From positions 2,294,001-2,358,000 of the forward strand of contig NZ_CP023540.1 of the NCBI RefSeq assembly GCF_003692615.1: 64,000 nucleotides of DNA, given 5' to 3'. The position numbers were made by a program, and so were the translations under genes. Source of the stretch: Chryseobacterium sp. 6424. GTDB lineage: Bacteria; Bacteroidota; Bacteroidia; Flavobacteriales; Weeksellaceae. Each line of letters starts with the position of its first letter. Position 1 is the first letter of the stretch. This document shows, in pieces, positions 17,820 to 26,427 of the stretch. Below the pieces are notes generated by a model. It was not told where the DNA came from and searched no databases. It worked only from the letters and a program-made list of their open reading frames with translations.

Positions 17820-18649
17820 TGCTCTCCATCATCATCTCCTCATACCAGCCCCATTACTTTTCTGCGCTTGAAAAAAATATTGCGGAAACCGTTGGCGTAC
17901 CGTATGAACTGATTAAAGTTGATAACCCTGATCTGATGAGTATTTGCGAGGCCTACAATCTCGGTGCAGCAAAAGCGAGATTTGAGAATATGCTATTTCT
18001 ACATGAAGATGTAGAATTTCGTACGCAAAACTGGGGCGAAATTGTGGTTAATTATTTAAGGAAAAGAAACATTGGCATAATCGGCGTTCTGGGGAGTGAT
18101 TATGTGCCGAACGTTCCTTTTGCCTGGTGGAATTTGTTTGAAAACAATTTCAGCCACTACACACAATATGAAAACGGCACTTTAATCGGCGACTATAATC
18201 TAACTGAAAATAAAAAAGCATCGGTCATCGACGGTGTTTTCATGGCGGTACGAAAGGAGGTGTTTAACGAATTCCGGTTTAATGACAAAATTTCTGGATT
18301 CCATGGCTACGACGTTGTTTTTTCGTTAAATGTTGTAGCTAAGTATCAAAATATCGTAATCTCAAATATAAAAATTGCGCACTTTTCATACGCCGTAAAT
18401 TCGCTGAACCGCGAGTGGATGGACACGCTGATCCACTCCCGAAAATTTTATTCGGTTCCCCGCGGACAACAAATCAATAAAAAAAAAGAAGTGTTTTCAT
18501 TTTTGAAGTTTTACGCTTACCTCAAACAATTTAGTTATCCGAAAACAAAAATCATAGTTTATTTGCTTAAATATTCTAAATTTTCCACTTTGGGTTTTCG
18601 CGGTCTTTTGAAGTCTTCAAAACTTATATTTAAAGAAATACTTGCCTAA
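17819..18649 (+). CDS. Glycosyltransferase-like protein, second copy of a tandem pair
   Basis: A 276-residue paralogue of the preceding gene with the same layout: LSIIISSYQPHYF, LMSICEAYNLGAA, FLHEDVEFRTQNWGE, VPNVPFAWW and VIDGVFMAVRKEVF. The central and C-terminal parts differ from its twin in length and sequence, fitting a change of donor or acceptor after duplication. Both ends overlap neighbours by one base (TAATG junctions). The very similar 5' ends hint at recent duplication or gene conversion confined to the start of the gene. Confidence 0.8.
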   Translation: MLSIIISSYQPHYFSALEKNIAETVGVPYELIKVDNPDLMSICEAYNLGAAKARFENMLFLHEDVEFRTQNWGEIVVNYLRKRNIGIIGVLGSDYVPNVPFAWWNLFENNFSHYTQYENGTLIGDYNLTENKKASVIDGVFMAVRKEVFNEFRFNDKISGFHGYDVVFSLNVVAKYQNIVISNIKIAHFSYAVNSLNREWMDTLIHSRKFYSVPRGQQINKKKEVFSFLKFYAYLKQFSYPKTKIIVYLLKYSKFSTLGFRGLLKSSKLIFKEILA

Positions 18650-19545
18650 TGGTTCAACTCTCCATCATCGTCCTCGCTTACAACCACCAGGATTTCATTG
18701 GAAAAAATCTTGACGGAATTTTCATGCAGGACTTCCAGGGAGAAATCGAACTGATCATTTGTAATGACGCGTCCACCGATGATACCGACTCGGTTATCCG
18801 CCAGAAAATCGCGGAGGCGCCTGCCAATTTCAATGTTAAATATTTCAGTCATCCGCAAAATATTGGCGCCACACCCAACTTTTATTTTGCTCTAAAACAA
18901 GCTACGGGCAAGTATCTCGCGTTCTGTGAAGGTGATGACTACTGGACGGATCCCGAAAAACTTTCTGTACAAACCAGCTTTCTGGATCAGAATCCGAACT
19001 GTGCCCTCACTTTTCATCAGGTGACCAACGTTTCGCCACATCCTGAATATGACGGTAAGATTTTCGCGCCTGTGGAAGACCGCGAATATTCAGCAGAGGA
19101 AATCTACCGTCACTGGACCATACACACGGCTTCGGTGGTGATGCGGCGCGATGTGTTGGAGTCTGAAGCCTTTAAAAAAACACTTCAGGATCCGAAGTTG
19201 CTTTATTTTGACACGATTCTGTTTTTAGCCGCTTCCACCACAGGAAAACTGTACGGAATCAGTCGGACAATGTCAGCTTACCGAAGGCATGAACAGGGAA
19301 TTTCGTTTGGCTTCAATTTAAATAAAGACTTGGTTCACAATATTTTAGATCAGACCATTGGGAACTACCATCGTGGTAAAATTAAAAGTATTGCAGACTG
19401 GCAGATTTTCACGCGCAGCAGAATTGGCTATCAGTCAGCGCTGAAAAACCGCGACTTTACAACCGCTTTCAAGTTTATCATCTGGATTTTAAAAAAATAT
19501 AAGATCCTGAGAATTTATTTAATGAAGAAATGGCAGCAAAAATAG
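18649..19545 (+). CDS. Glycosyltransferase family 2
   Basis: A 298-residue GT-A enzyme with LSIIVLAYNHQDFIGKNLDG, IICNDASTDDT, GATPNFYFALKQATGKY and the metal-binding AFCEGDDYW, a version often seen in O-antigen transferases. After FHQVTNVS comes a second conserved block, HTASVVMRRDVLES, and YRRHEQGIS near residue 225. The C-terminus is basic and probably membrane-associated (KFIIWILKKYKILRIY). It overlaps the following gene by 16 bases, so the two are translationally coupled. Specificity unknown. Confidence 0.88.
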   Translation: MVQLSIIVLAYNHQDFIGKNLDGIFMQDFQGEIELIICNDASTDDTDSVIRQKIAEAPANFNVKYFSHPQNIGATPNFYFALKQATGKYLAFCEGDDYWTDPEKLSVQTSFLDQNPNCALTFHQVTNVSPHPEYDGKIFAPVEDREYSAEEIYRHWTIHTASVVMRRDVLESEAFKKTLQDPKLLYFDTILFLAASTTGKLYGISRTMSAYRRHEQGISFGFNLNKDLVHNILDQTIGNYHRGKIKSIADWQIFTRSRIGYQSALKNRDFTTAFKFIIWILKKYKILRIYLMKKWQQK

Positions 19546-20690
19546 CTTTTCTCAGCAGCCAGCCGCTAGATGATCGGCGACACTGGTCCGGAACGATGTT
19601 CAAGATGTACGAAGCTTTGCAGGAGCAGGGTTTTGAGATTATCTGGGTGCCAACCGCTACATTTTCGGCTTCGGAAGAAAAGGTTTTTTCTTTTATTCAA
19701 AAAACGTATGAACGTGTTTTCAGACGCAGGTTCAATACGCACCATTTTGTGTTAAAGGCATTTCTCGCCTCCAAAAAGACTGAAAAAGCACTTCAAAAAA
19801 TTGATTTTGACCTGCTTTTTTCGCCTACCTATCTCAACGAAATCGCCTTTTTAAAAATCAATAAACCGATCATCTACCTGAATGACGGAACTTTTAATAA
19901 ACTGATAGGGTACAATCCGGGGTTTATGGGAATAGGCTGGCTCTCCAAAAAAATCACGCGTCTTCTTGAGGAAAAAGCCTTGAAAAATTCAACTCATCTC
20001 ATTTTTTCTTCGGAATGGGCCGCGGACGATGCGCACAAAACGTACGGAATCCCTACCGAAAAGATTTCCGTCGTTAAGTTTGGCGCCAATCTCGGCGTAC
20101 CGGAAGTTCCACTGCATGAAAAAAATTATTCCGAACCGCTGAATGTGCTTTTTTCAGGTGTCGGTTGGGAACGTAAAGGTGGAGATATTGCCCTCGAAGC
20201 CATCAAAATTCTGCATAAAAAAGGTTATTGTCTGAAATTTAAAATTATGGGCTGCACGCCTGATGTGGATGAAGATTTTGTGGAAATTATTCCGTTTTTA
20301 AATAAAAATAAGCCCGAAGAATTAGCTGAAATAGAACGTCATCTTGCCGAAGCACACCTGATGTTCGTGCCGACACGCACCGACTGTTCGCCGATTGCTT
20401 TTTGCGAAGCGGCCGGTTTTGCAATTCCTGTCCTGAGCACCAATACAGGCGGTGTTTCGTCCATCGTAGAAGACGGCAGAACTGGTTTTTTGTTACCGGA
20501 AAAAGCGTCTGCGCAAGACTATGCCAACCTCATAGAACGCGAAATCCTGCCCAATCCTGACCGCTTGAAACAAATGTCTGAAAACGCGCGCCGAAAATAT
20601 GACGAAGAACTGAACTGGAAGATTTGGGGTGACAGAATGAAATCGATATTCACCGGAATTTCAGAAAAATATACGCAGATAATTCCTTAG
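19530..20690 (+). CDS. Glycosyltransferase family 4 (GT-B)
   Basis: A 386-residue GT-B retaining transferase. The N-terminal half shows IAFLSSQPLDDRRHWSGTMF; the C-terminal donor domain carries VLFSGVGWERKGGDIALEA, LAEAHLMFVPTRTDCSPIAFCEAAGF and STNTGGVSSIVEDGRTGFLL, the GT4 E-x7-E region. The small loop DDRRHWSGT after strand one resembles GT4 enzymes acting on nucleotide sugars in glycan assembly. ATG 19530 lies inside the end of the previous gene. Its 3' end overlaps the convergent gene at 20661-21482 by 30 bases. Confidence 0.88.
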   Translation: MAAKIAFLSSQPLDDRRHWSGTMFKMYEALQEQGFEIIWVPTATFSASEEKVFSFIQKTYERVFRRRFNTHHFVLKAFLASKKTEKALQKIDFDLLFSPTYLNEIAFLKINKPIIYLNDGTFNKLIGYNPGFMGIGWLSKKITRLLEEKALKNSTHLIFSSEWAADDAHKTYGIPTEKISVVKFGANLGVPEVPLHEKNYSEPLNVLFSGVGWERKGGDIALEAIKILHKKGYCLKFKIMGCTPDVDEDFVEIIPFLNKNKPEELAEIERHLAEAHLMFVPTRTDCSPIAFCEAAGFAIPVLSTNTGGVSSIVEDGRTGFLLPEKASAQDYANLIEREILPNPDRLKQMSENARRKYDEELNWKIWGDRMKSIFTGISEKYTQIIP

Positions 20691-21482
20691 GCCCAGTTTT
20701 CGGAAAATCCAAAACCGACTGTAACCATTGAGCTGCGCGATGGAATTGAAATTTCTTGCCGCGGTTTTCTTCGCTTCGCGCGGAATATCATATTTAAGCA
20801 ATTCACTGAAATACAGCAGTGTCCCTTTCGGATTGTTTTCCATCAGCTTCCTGTAGTTGCTTGATAATCCTTCCGGCTGATACTCGCAGTGGCAAATGAC
20901 CTCGTCAAAATATAGCATTTTATGATGTTGTGCGATTCTGAACCAAACCATTGATTCAGTTACGAATTTTTCACCCTTAAAAACTGGAAACGGAAAATTT
21001 TTAAGAATGTCGGTCCGATAAACTTCTGCAAGGTCAACCGCAATACCATATTGATATCTAATCTGCACTGGCGTGCAGACCTTTTGATCAAAGGGAAGAT
21101 TGACAGTTTTATTGCCTACAGATTTTTTTCCGCATACACCGGCCAGCCCTGGTTGTAGGTTGCGGCAAAATTTTAAAATGATCGTCAGCGCATCAGCAGG
21201 CAGCCAGTCATCGCTGTCAACAATATAGAAAAATTCTCCGCAAGCTTCCTTCACACCCAGATTGATCGCTGCATGCTTACCCTGATTCTGCTGCCAAAAG
21301 TACCGGATGGGGAAATGTGCAGTGGAAGCAAACTCAGAAACTACGCTTTTAGTTTCATCGGCCGAACCGTCGTCTGCGATGAGCCATTCAAAATCATGGA
21401 AATCGAGTTGCATCAAACTCCCGAAAAGCCGGGGAAGCAAATGTGCACGGTTGTAGGTAGGTGTGAAGATGGTGAATTTCAT
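20661..21482 (-). CDS. Glycosyltransferase family 2, inverted within the locus
   Basis: A 273-residue GT-A enzyme on the opposite strand to its neighbours. Motifs are TIFTPTYNRAHLLPRLFGSL, WLIADDGSADET, GKHAAINLGVKEACGEFFYI and the metal site DSDDW. A later block is KGEKFVTESMVWFRIAQHH. It has a TAAATTTG box just before its ATG, so it is transcribed by itself against the operon, and its tail overlaps the upstream gene's 3' end by 30 bases. This orientation suggests insertion or inversion of a single-gene cassette. Confidence 0.88.
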   Translation of the reverse strand: MKFTIFTPTYNRAHLLPRLFGSLMQLDFHDFEWLIADDGSADETKSVVSEFASTAHFPIRYFWQQNQGKHAAINLGVKEACGEFFYIVDSDDWLPADALTIILKFCRNLQPGLAGVCGKKSVGNKTVNLPFDQKVCTPVQIRYQYGIAVDLAEVYRTDILKNFPFPVFKGEKFVTESMVWFRIAQHHKMLYFDEVICHCEYQPEGLSSNYRKLMENNPKGTLLYFSELLKYDIPREAKKTAARNFNSIAQLNGYSRFWIFRKLGLRNYLRIFF

Positions 21483-21489
21483 GTATGTA

Positions 21490-21497
21490 CAAATTTA
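21490..21497 (-). promoter_or_regulatory. -7 promoter box of the inverted glycosyltransferase gene
   Basis: The minus strand reads TAAATTTG, matching TAnnTTTG, 7 bases before the ATG at 21482, giving a very short or absent leader. On the plus strand TACTTTTA at 21500-21507, 8 bases before ATG 21516, is one base off the consensus and may serve the divergent gene. Confidence 0.5.
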
Positions 21498-21515
21498 GTT
21501 ACTTTTACCCTCTGT

Positions 21516-22631
21516 ATGAAAAAAACTATTCTGTTCGAAGTCGATTTTAAAGACTGGGCTTTTTACTTCATGGTGAAATCATGGTCGCTTAAATTAGCTG
21601 ATGAGTATGATTGCTACTATGTGTGTAACGAAGCTTACCGCATCAAAGAAGTGAAAAAAAGGGGTTCGGTTCAGATCTTTCTGTGGAACCTGCTTGCGGC
21701 GATCCGTCTTTTTTCCCTTAAAATATTCTCGTGCGACAAGCGCAAGGTGCAGTTCATCCATCCGTCCGGCAACTACTCTTTTCCGCGATATACAAAAAAC
21801 CTAGTCGTTCCCTTCGAAGATGAAAGCCGTGAGATTGAAAAAGTGAACTTTGATTTTTTGGTTTCAATGGCTTATTTTTTCCAATACAGCTCAGACATTC
21901 CGTTTAAAGGAACAAAGAATTTAGTTGGTATTTTCAATGACTGCTTTCCGCATCTTGGTCCGGCATACGACATCAAGACAAAAACCGATGTCAACGCGCT
22001 ATCCCGTGGCGAATTTTTTGAGCGCTATCTGAAACATTATGATTTTTTGCTGCTTGCCAATGATAATCTAATCAATGCGTACAAAGAATACACACATAAC
22101 TTGGAATTTGCGCTCGGCATTTACAAAGAGGAATGTTTCGGCGTTAAGAAAATAAAAAGTGAAATATTCACATTAGGCTGGACCGGAAACCCCCACCGCC
22201 CCGTGAAAGGTTTTTTCGAGGTCATCGAGCCGGCCGTGGAAAAAGTTCTCGCTACTGGACGACAGGTTCGCCTGAAAACTTCGTTTAATGCTTCTTATGA
22301 AGAAATGATCGAGTTCTATAATGACGTAGATCTTGCGGTGATAGCGTCAAGTGGTGACGGCGCACCCACGATGTTCTGTGAAGCCTGCCTTTCGCATATC
22401 CCTTCTGTTTCTACATTTATTGGTTTACCTTCAATGGTTATTCAGGATGGTGTAAATGGAATCTTCATCAACCGTGATATAGATGAAATGGCCAACGCGA
22501 TTATTTATCTGTACGATAACCGTGATGTTCTGGAAGCTTTTTCAAAAAGGATAAAGCACGATTATTGCGAAATCATGATCAATGAGAAAAACATCGCAAA
22601 GATCCGTAATGTGCTTAAAAAGCTGAGCTGA
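21516..22631 (+). CDS. Glycosyltransferase with GT-B fold (family 4-like)
   Basis: About 371 residues, starting at ATG 21516. A longer open frame upstream only reads through the divergent promoter and the neighbouring gene in antisense. The N-terminal half is unusual (LFEVDFKDWAFYFMVKSW). The C-terminal half has the donor fold IFTLGWTGNPHRPVKGFFEV, YNDVDLAVIASSGDGAPTMF, then CEACLSHIPSVSTFIGLPSM and IQDGVNGIF, equivalent to the GT4 signature. Family membership is clear from the second half only. It follows the divergent promoter region, so it probably begins a new transcript. After its stop the same frame stays open for another 27 codons to a TAA. Confidence 0.8.
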   Translation: MKKTILFEVDFKDWAFYFMVKSWSLKLADEYDCYYVCNEAYRIKEVKKRGSVQIFLWNLLAAIRLFSLKIFSCDKRKVQFIHPSGNYSFPRYTKNLVVPFEDESREIEKVNFDFLVSMAYFFQYSSDIPFKGTKNLVGIFNDCFPHLGPAYDIKTKTDVNALSRGEFFERYLKHYDFLLLANDNLINAYKEYTHNLEFALGIYKEECFGVKKIKSEIFTLGWTGNPHRPVKGFFEVIEPAVEKVLATGRQVRLKTSFNASYEEMIEFYNDVDLAVIASSGDGAPTMFCEACLSHIPSVSTFIGLPSMVIQDGVNGIFINRDIDEMANAIIYLYDNRDVLEAFSKRIKHDYCEIMINEKNIAKIRNVLKKLS

Positions 22632-22739
22632 GAAACAGATTATGTGCTCATCTCTCCCGATTTTCCGGGTAACGGTTCATTTAATGCCAAAGTTTCACAA
22701 TGTGCTTTTTTCAGGAAATAATTTAATTTTAAAACTCAG

Positions 22740-23768
22740 ATGAATTCATCACCTCTAATGGATCCAAAAGTCTCCATCATTGCAACTTTCTACAACTCAG
22801 TTTCATTGGGAAATTTTGTGCACAAGGCAATGGAATCGCTGCTTAGCCAAACTTATACAAACCTTGAATTGATCTGTGTAAATGATGGATCGAAGGATGA
22901 CACACTCGCACAGCTGAAAACCTATGCAGCAAAAGATCCCAGAATTGTAATCATCGACAAACCGAACGAAGGCACTGCCCAATATGCGAAAGCGGCCGGG
23001 CAGGATGCCGCCACTGGTGAACTGATAATGCTTTTTGACCATGATGATCTTTTGTCGCCCAACGCCGTCGCGGAAGCCGTTGACACCTTCCAAAAAAACC
23101 CGGAACTGGACATGGTGGGAATGATCGTGAAGACCGTTTATCCGGATGGGAAAATTAAAAATATCCACTCATTGCATTTTTCGCTCCAGAATGAGGCAGA
23201 TTACAAGCCCCTTCAAATCAGTGGTGAAGACGCTCTTAGACTTACAATCGGGCGTTATGACTTTCATTTCCGTGGTCTGTACCGGCGCGATATCTTTAAA
23301 AAAGTTTCATTTCGATTTACGGAAAAACTGCTCAACGCCGACGAGATCGTAGAGCGGCTGATTCTGCAAAATGTTTCCGCCATCGGCTCCTGCAGCGGGA
23401 TTTACACCCATTTCGTGCACCCGGATTCTTCGGCCAAAGCGTTTAACATAAAGAAAACAGATCTGGTGGCAACAGATATGTACATGCGGCGTTTTGCCAG
23501 AAAAAACGGCATTTACAAGGAACGTGAAGCAGTTTTTGAACTGGTTGCCTACAAAAATTTGATCGATGCCATGAAAGCTTTCCGACATTTCCGGAAAAAC
23601 TTGCCGCCAGAGGAGCGTGAGCGCCAGGAACTGCGGCTACAAAAGGCTTTTAGCGAAATTGAAAGGGCAATACTCTTCAAAAATTTCTCCGGCTTTGTGA
23701 AGCGTTTCCATCAGGTTTTACTGTCGAATTTCAATTTGTTCAGCCTGTACTATACTTTCAAAAAATAA
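22740..23768 (+). CDS. Glycosyltransferase family 2
   Basis: A 342-residue GT-A enzyme. VSIIATFYNSVSLGNFVHKA begins the fold, LICVNDGSKDDT binds the nucleotide, and LFDHDDLLSPNAV holds the metal site (DHDD). The block GRYDFHFRGLYRRDIF and the segment LLNADEIVERLIL are seen in polysaccharide transferases of this type. The C-terminal third is helical and basic. It lies 108 bases after the previous gene, with nothing recognisable between, and its stop abuts the stop of the convergent gene without a spare base. Confidence 0.87.
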   Translation: MNSSPLMDPKVSIIATFYNSVSLGNFVHKAMESLLSQTYTNLELICVNDGSKDDTLAQLKTYAAKDPRIVIIDKPNEGTAQYAKAAGQDAATGELIMLFDHDDLLSPNAVAEAVDTFQKNPELDMVGMIVKTVYPDGKIKNIHSLHFSLQNEADYKPLQISGEDALRLTIGRYDFHFRGLYRRDIFKKVSFRFTEKLLNADEIVERLILQNVSAIGSCSGIYTHFVHPDSSAKAFNIKKTDLVATDMYMRRFARKNGIYKEREAVFELVAYKNLIDAMKAFRHFRKNLPPEERERQELRLQKAFSEIERAILFKNFSGFVKRFHQVLLSNFNLFSLYYTFKK

Positions 23769-24764
23769 TCAGCGGTAATACATCCACCGGAAAAGCCGTA
23801 CGGCGATCTGTGGCGGTAGCATCAGCTTTAGCGACTTTTTTTTCACGGAAGCACTGAAACTGCCACTGAAATAATCGGTAAAACGCAGATTTGGATACTT
23901 TTGGTAAAGTTTAAAGCTGTAAAGCCACTCATCGGAGTCCTGTTTCGCCTTCCAGTTCATCACCAGAGTCATCGTTTTATAGTTCACGATATGGGCGCGG
24001 ATTAGATTCCGGATTTCGTTATCTTTAACGGTTTTTAGTTCAGTGGCGAAATGGCCGATAATCGTAGCCCAGTTATCGAAATGCCGACGGTTTCTGTTGT
24101 GAATTACCGATTTTTCGTGCAAAACATAAGTGTATGTCAGCTCTTTGGTGATCGCAATTTTCTTAAGTTTCAGCATCATATGAAACGTCCAGAGTTCGTC
24201 CTGCGCATAAAGACCCGGCACAAACCAAATTTCGTTCTGGCGTATAAAATCCGTCAAAATCAGTTTGTTAACAGCATAGGTCACCAGTTCGCCGCGCGCA
24301 AATGCCGTCATTACCGCCACATTTCCTTCGATTATTTCGTGCGGAGACGTAAGTGGTATACAGATAGATCTTTGGCCGGTCTGCAGCTGCTGACATTCCA
24401 GCTGTGCAACCGTCATTTCAGCCTCGGTTTTCTCCGCGATATCTACCAGAAGTTCGATGCAGTTGGGTTTTAGGTAGTCGTCACTGTCCAGAAAAAAAAG
24501 GTATTTACCGGTCGCAGTTTCAATTCCTTTGTTGCGAACTACTGACAGTCCGGAATTCTGGTCTAAATGAGAGATCTGCCAGTTTTGCAGTTGGTGTTTT
24601 TGAATAAAATCTTTTGCAATACGCACGCTGTCATCAGGCGTTTGGTCATTGATCAGCGAAACTTCAATATTTTTATAAGTTTGCGTCCGCACAGATTCCA
24701 GACATTTTAAAATAAAATCTTCACAACGGAAAACCGGAATCGAAATGGTGACTAATGGAGGCAT
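23769..24764 (-). CDS. Glycosyltransferase family 2, second inverted gene
   Basis: A 331-residue GT-A enzyme on the minus strand. It has TISIPVFRCEDFILKCLESV, VSLINDQTPDDS, GLSVVRNKGIETATGKY and the metal site DSDDYLKP. LYAQDELWTFHMML near the middle is the usual acceptor-side acidic block. A TATTTTTG box precedes it at 24782-24789. Head-to-head with the acyltransferase at 24840 and tail-to-tail with the gene ending at 23768, it is again a single inverted cassette inside the locus. Confidence 0.88.
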   Translation of the reverse strand: MPPLVTISIPVFRCEDFILKCLESVRTQTYKNIEVSLINDQTPDDSVRIAKDFIQKHQLQNWQISHLDQNSGLSVVRNKGIETATGKYLFFLDSDDYLKPNCIELLVDIAEKTEAEMTVAQLECQQLQTGQRSICIPLTSPHEIIEGNVAVMTAFARGELVTYAVNKLILTDFIRQNEIWFVPGLYAQDELWTFHMMLKLKKIAITKELTYTYVLHEKSVIHNRNRRHFDNWATIIGHFATELKTVKDNEIRNLIRAHIVNYKTMTLVMNWKAKQDSDEWLYSFKLYQKYPNLRFTDYFSGSFSASVKKKSLKLMLPPQIAVRLFRWMYYR

Positions 24765-24781
24765 TTAAAGTGATATTTTGC

Positions 24782-24789
24782 CAAAAATA
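24782..24789 (-). promoter_or_regulatory. -7 promoter box of the second inverted glycosyltransferase gene
   Basis: The minus strand reads TATTTTTG, matching TAnnTTTG, 17 bases before the ATG at 24764. With the plus-strand box at 24812 it makes a divergent promoter region in the middle of the polysaccharide locus. Confidence 0.5.
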
Positions 24790-24811
24790 CTTAAATATAT
24801 TTTCAAATCAT

Positions 24812-24819
24812 TAGTTTTG
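24812..24819 (+). promoter_or_regulatory. -7 promoter box upstream of the acyltransferase at 24840
   Basis: TAGTTTTG matches TAnnTTTG and lies 20 bases before ATG 24840. It could start a second plus-strand transcript covering the genes from 24840 to 30875. No standard -33 TTG is visible. Confidence 0.45.
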
Positions 24820-24839
24820 TCTGCACCGCAAAGACACTC

Positions 24840-25397
24840 ATGATGGCAAAATCTTTATTTGCAAAAACGGCTTCGAAAATTTACGAAATTCTGCACAGCC
24901 TGCTGTCGTTCGCGCAGCGTCAACAGTTTTTGGCCAACGCGCAAAGCCGCGTACACAGAAGTTTCCGGCTGGGCAAACACAACCGGATTACGGTGGATGC
25001 AAAAGCTGTTATCGAAATCGCAGAAAATGTCAGTATTAACGAATATAATTTCATCACCGTTAAACCCGGTGCCTCTTTGATCATAGGCAAAGACACCTAT
25101 ATTACGCGGGCGACGATTTCGTGCCTCGACCGCATCGAAATCGGCGAAAACTGCATCCTCGGCGAAGGTCTGAAGATTTTTGATCATAATCACAAATACA
25201 CTTCTGAACCGTTTTCAGTTTCTAAAACCGAATTCAATACCGCGCCGATTAAAATCGGGAATAATGTGTGGACCGGCGCCAACTGCATCATCCTGAAAGG
25301 CGTTACGATTGGTGATAATGTGATTTTGGGCGCGGGTTGCGTGGTTAGAAAAGATGTACCCTCAAACACAAAACTTTTTACAACTCAAATTATGTAA
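24840..25397 (+). CDS. Hexapeptide-repeat acyltransferase (left-handed beta-helix)
   Basis: A 185-residue enzyme of the maltose/galactoside O-acetyltransferase type. From about residue 50 it shows the imperfect hexapeptide repeats of a left-handed beta-helix (IEIAENVSINEYNFI, LIIGKDTYITRATI, IEIGENCILGEGLKI). The catalytic-type histidines follow in FDHNHKYTSEPF, then IKIGNNVWTGANCIILKGV and IGDNVILGAGCVVRKDVPS. It probably acetylates a sugar residue using acetyl-CoA. Either of two adjacent ATG codons could be the start. The next gene begins 10 bases after its stop. Confidence 0.88.
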   Translation: MMAKSLFAKTASKIYEILHSLLSFAQRQQFLANAQSRVHRSFRLGKHNRITVDAKAVIEIAENVSINEYNFITVKPGASLIIGKDTYITRATISCLDRIEIGENCILGEGLKIFDHNHKYTSEPFSVSKTEFNTAPIKIGNNVWTGANCIILKGVTIGDNVILGAGCVVRKDVPSNTKLFTTQIM

Positions 25398-25407
25398 CGC
25401 AAACTAA

Positions 25408-26406
25408 ATGGAACTAAAACCGTTAATTACGATTATTGTACCCATCTATAATACCGAACAGTTCCTGAACCACTGTATCGAATCTATATACCTACAAACT
25501 TATAAAAACTGGGAGTGCCTTCTGATTGATGATTGCAGTACAGACAATTCTGCAAAAATTGCAAAAGAATGGTGCAATACAGACGCACGCTTTAAACTTT
25601 TAAGTACCGGCACTAATTCTGGTGTAAGCCGGGCACGGAATTTAGCCATCCGTAACGCAAATGGTGATTTCGTAAATTTTATAGATAGTGATGATTGGGT
25701 AGGGCCTACATTTTTGCAGGATTATCTGTATCATACACCATCAAAGTATAAGCTGGTAGTTCAGGACTTAATTAAAAAATTTCCGAATCATATCGAAGAA
25801 CGGACACAAGGTTATCGTAACGAAACTTTTAATTTACCCCTAGAGTTACAGAAAGTTATTACAGATTACAAAAAAACACAGGGCTATGTATCTAATAAAC
25901 TTTTTAATCTGCTACTAATCCGCGAAAAAAAACTATACTTTACCGACGGTGTCACTAATGAGGATGAAATATTTTTCCATAATTACCTTATAAATGTTAA
26001 AGAAATCGTTTTTCTGCAAACCGCCTCTTATTTTTACAGACAATTACCCAGTTCACTAAGTAAAAGACCTCAGAGCGAACAATTCATCAGGTATCTTTAT
26101 CATAAAAAAACATTTCTTGATTTTATAATTAAATCTGATACTGTAGAAAAAGAATATGCTATAGATTACAAAAACCAGAAACTATCTGCCATACTTTTAC
26201 ATTGCCTTCAATTGTTGTGGCAAAGCGATGAAAATTTAAACACGAAACGCATTTTGAGAAAGATATATATCATTATGAGACAGAATAAACTGCTGCAAAT
26301 CTCATTTCCAAAAGCTTCATCAAAAAATAAAATATTGCTTATCTTACTGAAGTTTAAAATTTTTAAAACCGCTAGCCTTTTTCTAACACTGAAAAAAAGT
26401 TTATGA
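25408..26406 (+). CDS. Glycosyltransferase family 2
   Basis: A 332-residue GT-A enzyme with ITIIVPIYNTEQFLNHCIES, LLIDDCSTDNSAKIA, GVSRARNLAIRNANGDFV and the metal site DSDDWVGP. FTDGVTNEDEIFFHNYL carries the acidic acceptor-side block. The C-terminal 100 residues are Lys/Leu/Ile-rich, suggesting a membrane-hugging helical tail. Base composition is more A/T-rich here than in genes to either side, which could mark separate acquisition. Confidence 0.87.
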   Translation: MELKPLITIIVPIYNTEQFLNHCIESIYLQTYKNWECLLIDDCSTDNSAKIAKEWCNTDARFKLLSTGTNSGVSRARNLAIRNANGDFVNFIDSDDWVGPTFLQDYLYHTPSKYKLVVQDLIKKFPNHIEERTQGYRNETFNLPLELQKVITDYKKTQGYVSNKLFNLLLIREKKLYFTDGVTNEDEIFFHNYLINVKEIVFLQTASYFYRQLPSSLSKRPQSEQFIRYLYHKKTFLDFIIKSDTVEKEYAIDYKNQKLSAILLHCLQLLWQSDENLNTKRILRKIYIIMRQNKLLQISFPKASSKNKILLILLKFKIFKTASLFLTLKKSL

Positions 26407-26427
26407 AACCGAATATACTTTTTAGTC

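Noticed and set aside
21273..21515. Extended start for the glycosyltransferase ending at 22631
   Set aside because: It reads antisense through the inverted glycosyltransferase gene and the divergent promoter region; ATG 21516 gives a normal N-terminus.
22632..22715. In-frame continuation of 27 codons after the stop at 22631
   Set aside because: It looks mildly protein-like (VLISPDFPGNGSF) but has no start, and read-through of a TGA is not supported by anything else. It could be a remnant; I cannot show it.
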